Below, one piece after another: positions 5,686-5,687 of a stretch of DNA of 5,687 nt. Made by a program: the position numbers and the translations under genes. This DNA comes from Novosphingobium sp. GTDB lineage: Bacteria > Pseudomonadota > Alphaproteobacteria > Sphingomonadales > Sphingomonadaceae. How positions within the stretch are numbered: the stretch's first letter is position 1; each line of letters opens with the position of its first letter. The notes beneath the pieces are model-generated. The model ran no database searches, was not told the DNA's origin, and saw only the letters and a list, made by a program, of their open reading frames with translations. The DNA lies in the NCBI GenBank assembly GCA_020853995.1, contig JADYXV010000051.1, forward strand, positions 1 through 5,687, read 5' to 3'.

Positions 5686-5687
5686 TC

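Overview
The window looks like chromosomal DNA of a GC-rich alphaproteobacterium, most probably a member of the Sphingomonadales (Novosphingobium or Sphingopyxis type). This is inferred from codon use and from the protein families present; there is no rRNA or tRNA to fix the taxonomy.

Layout. Positions 1-254 hold no confident gene. They contain a 98-nt near-palindrome (83-180), a hairpin at 3-46, a minus-strand reading frame of doubtful status that runs off the left edge, and a hairpin just behind the first gene. From 255 to 4867 lies a divergent four-gene module. The minus-strand arm (transcribed leftwards) is a DUF3034 outer-membrane-type beta-barrel protein (825-1760) followed 6 nt later by an exported group 1 truncated haemoglobin (255-818). 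The plus-strand arm is an exported cupredoxin with a complete type 1 copper site (1893-2543), overlapping by 4 nt a membrane-bound GGDEF-EAL protein (true start 2540, end 4867). The arms are separated by a 132-nt intergenic region that must carry both promoters. A PaaG-like crotonase-fold isomerase (4894-5685, minus strand) converges on the module and is probably unrelated to it.

How the genes may work together. Three of the four module proteins are predicted to sit outside the cytoplasm: a haem protein, a copper protein and a beta-barrel. The fourth has a periplasmic sensor domain, two membrane segments, a HAMP linker, and GGDEF and EAL domains that both keep their catalytic motifs. The economical hypothesis is an envelope redox or diatomic-gas sensing system that feeds into cyclic-di-GMP. 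The individual families are known. The functional connection between them is inferred from gene order and is the most interesting point of the window.
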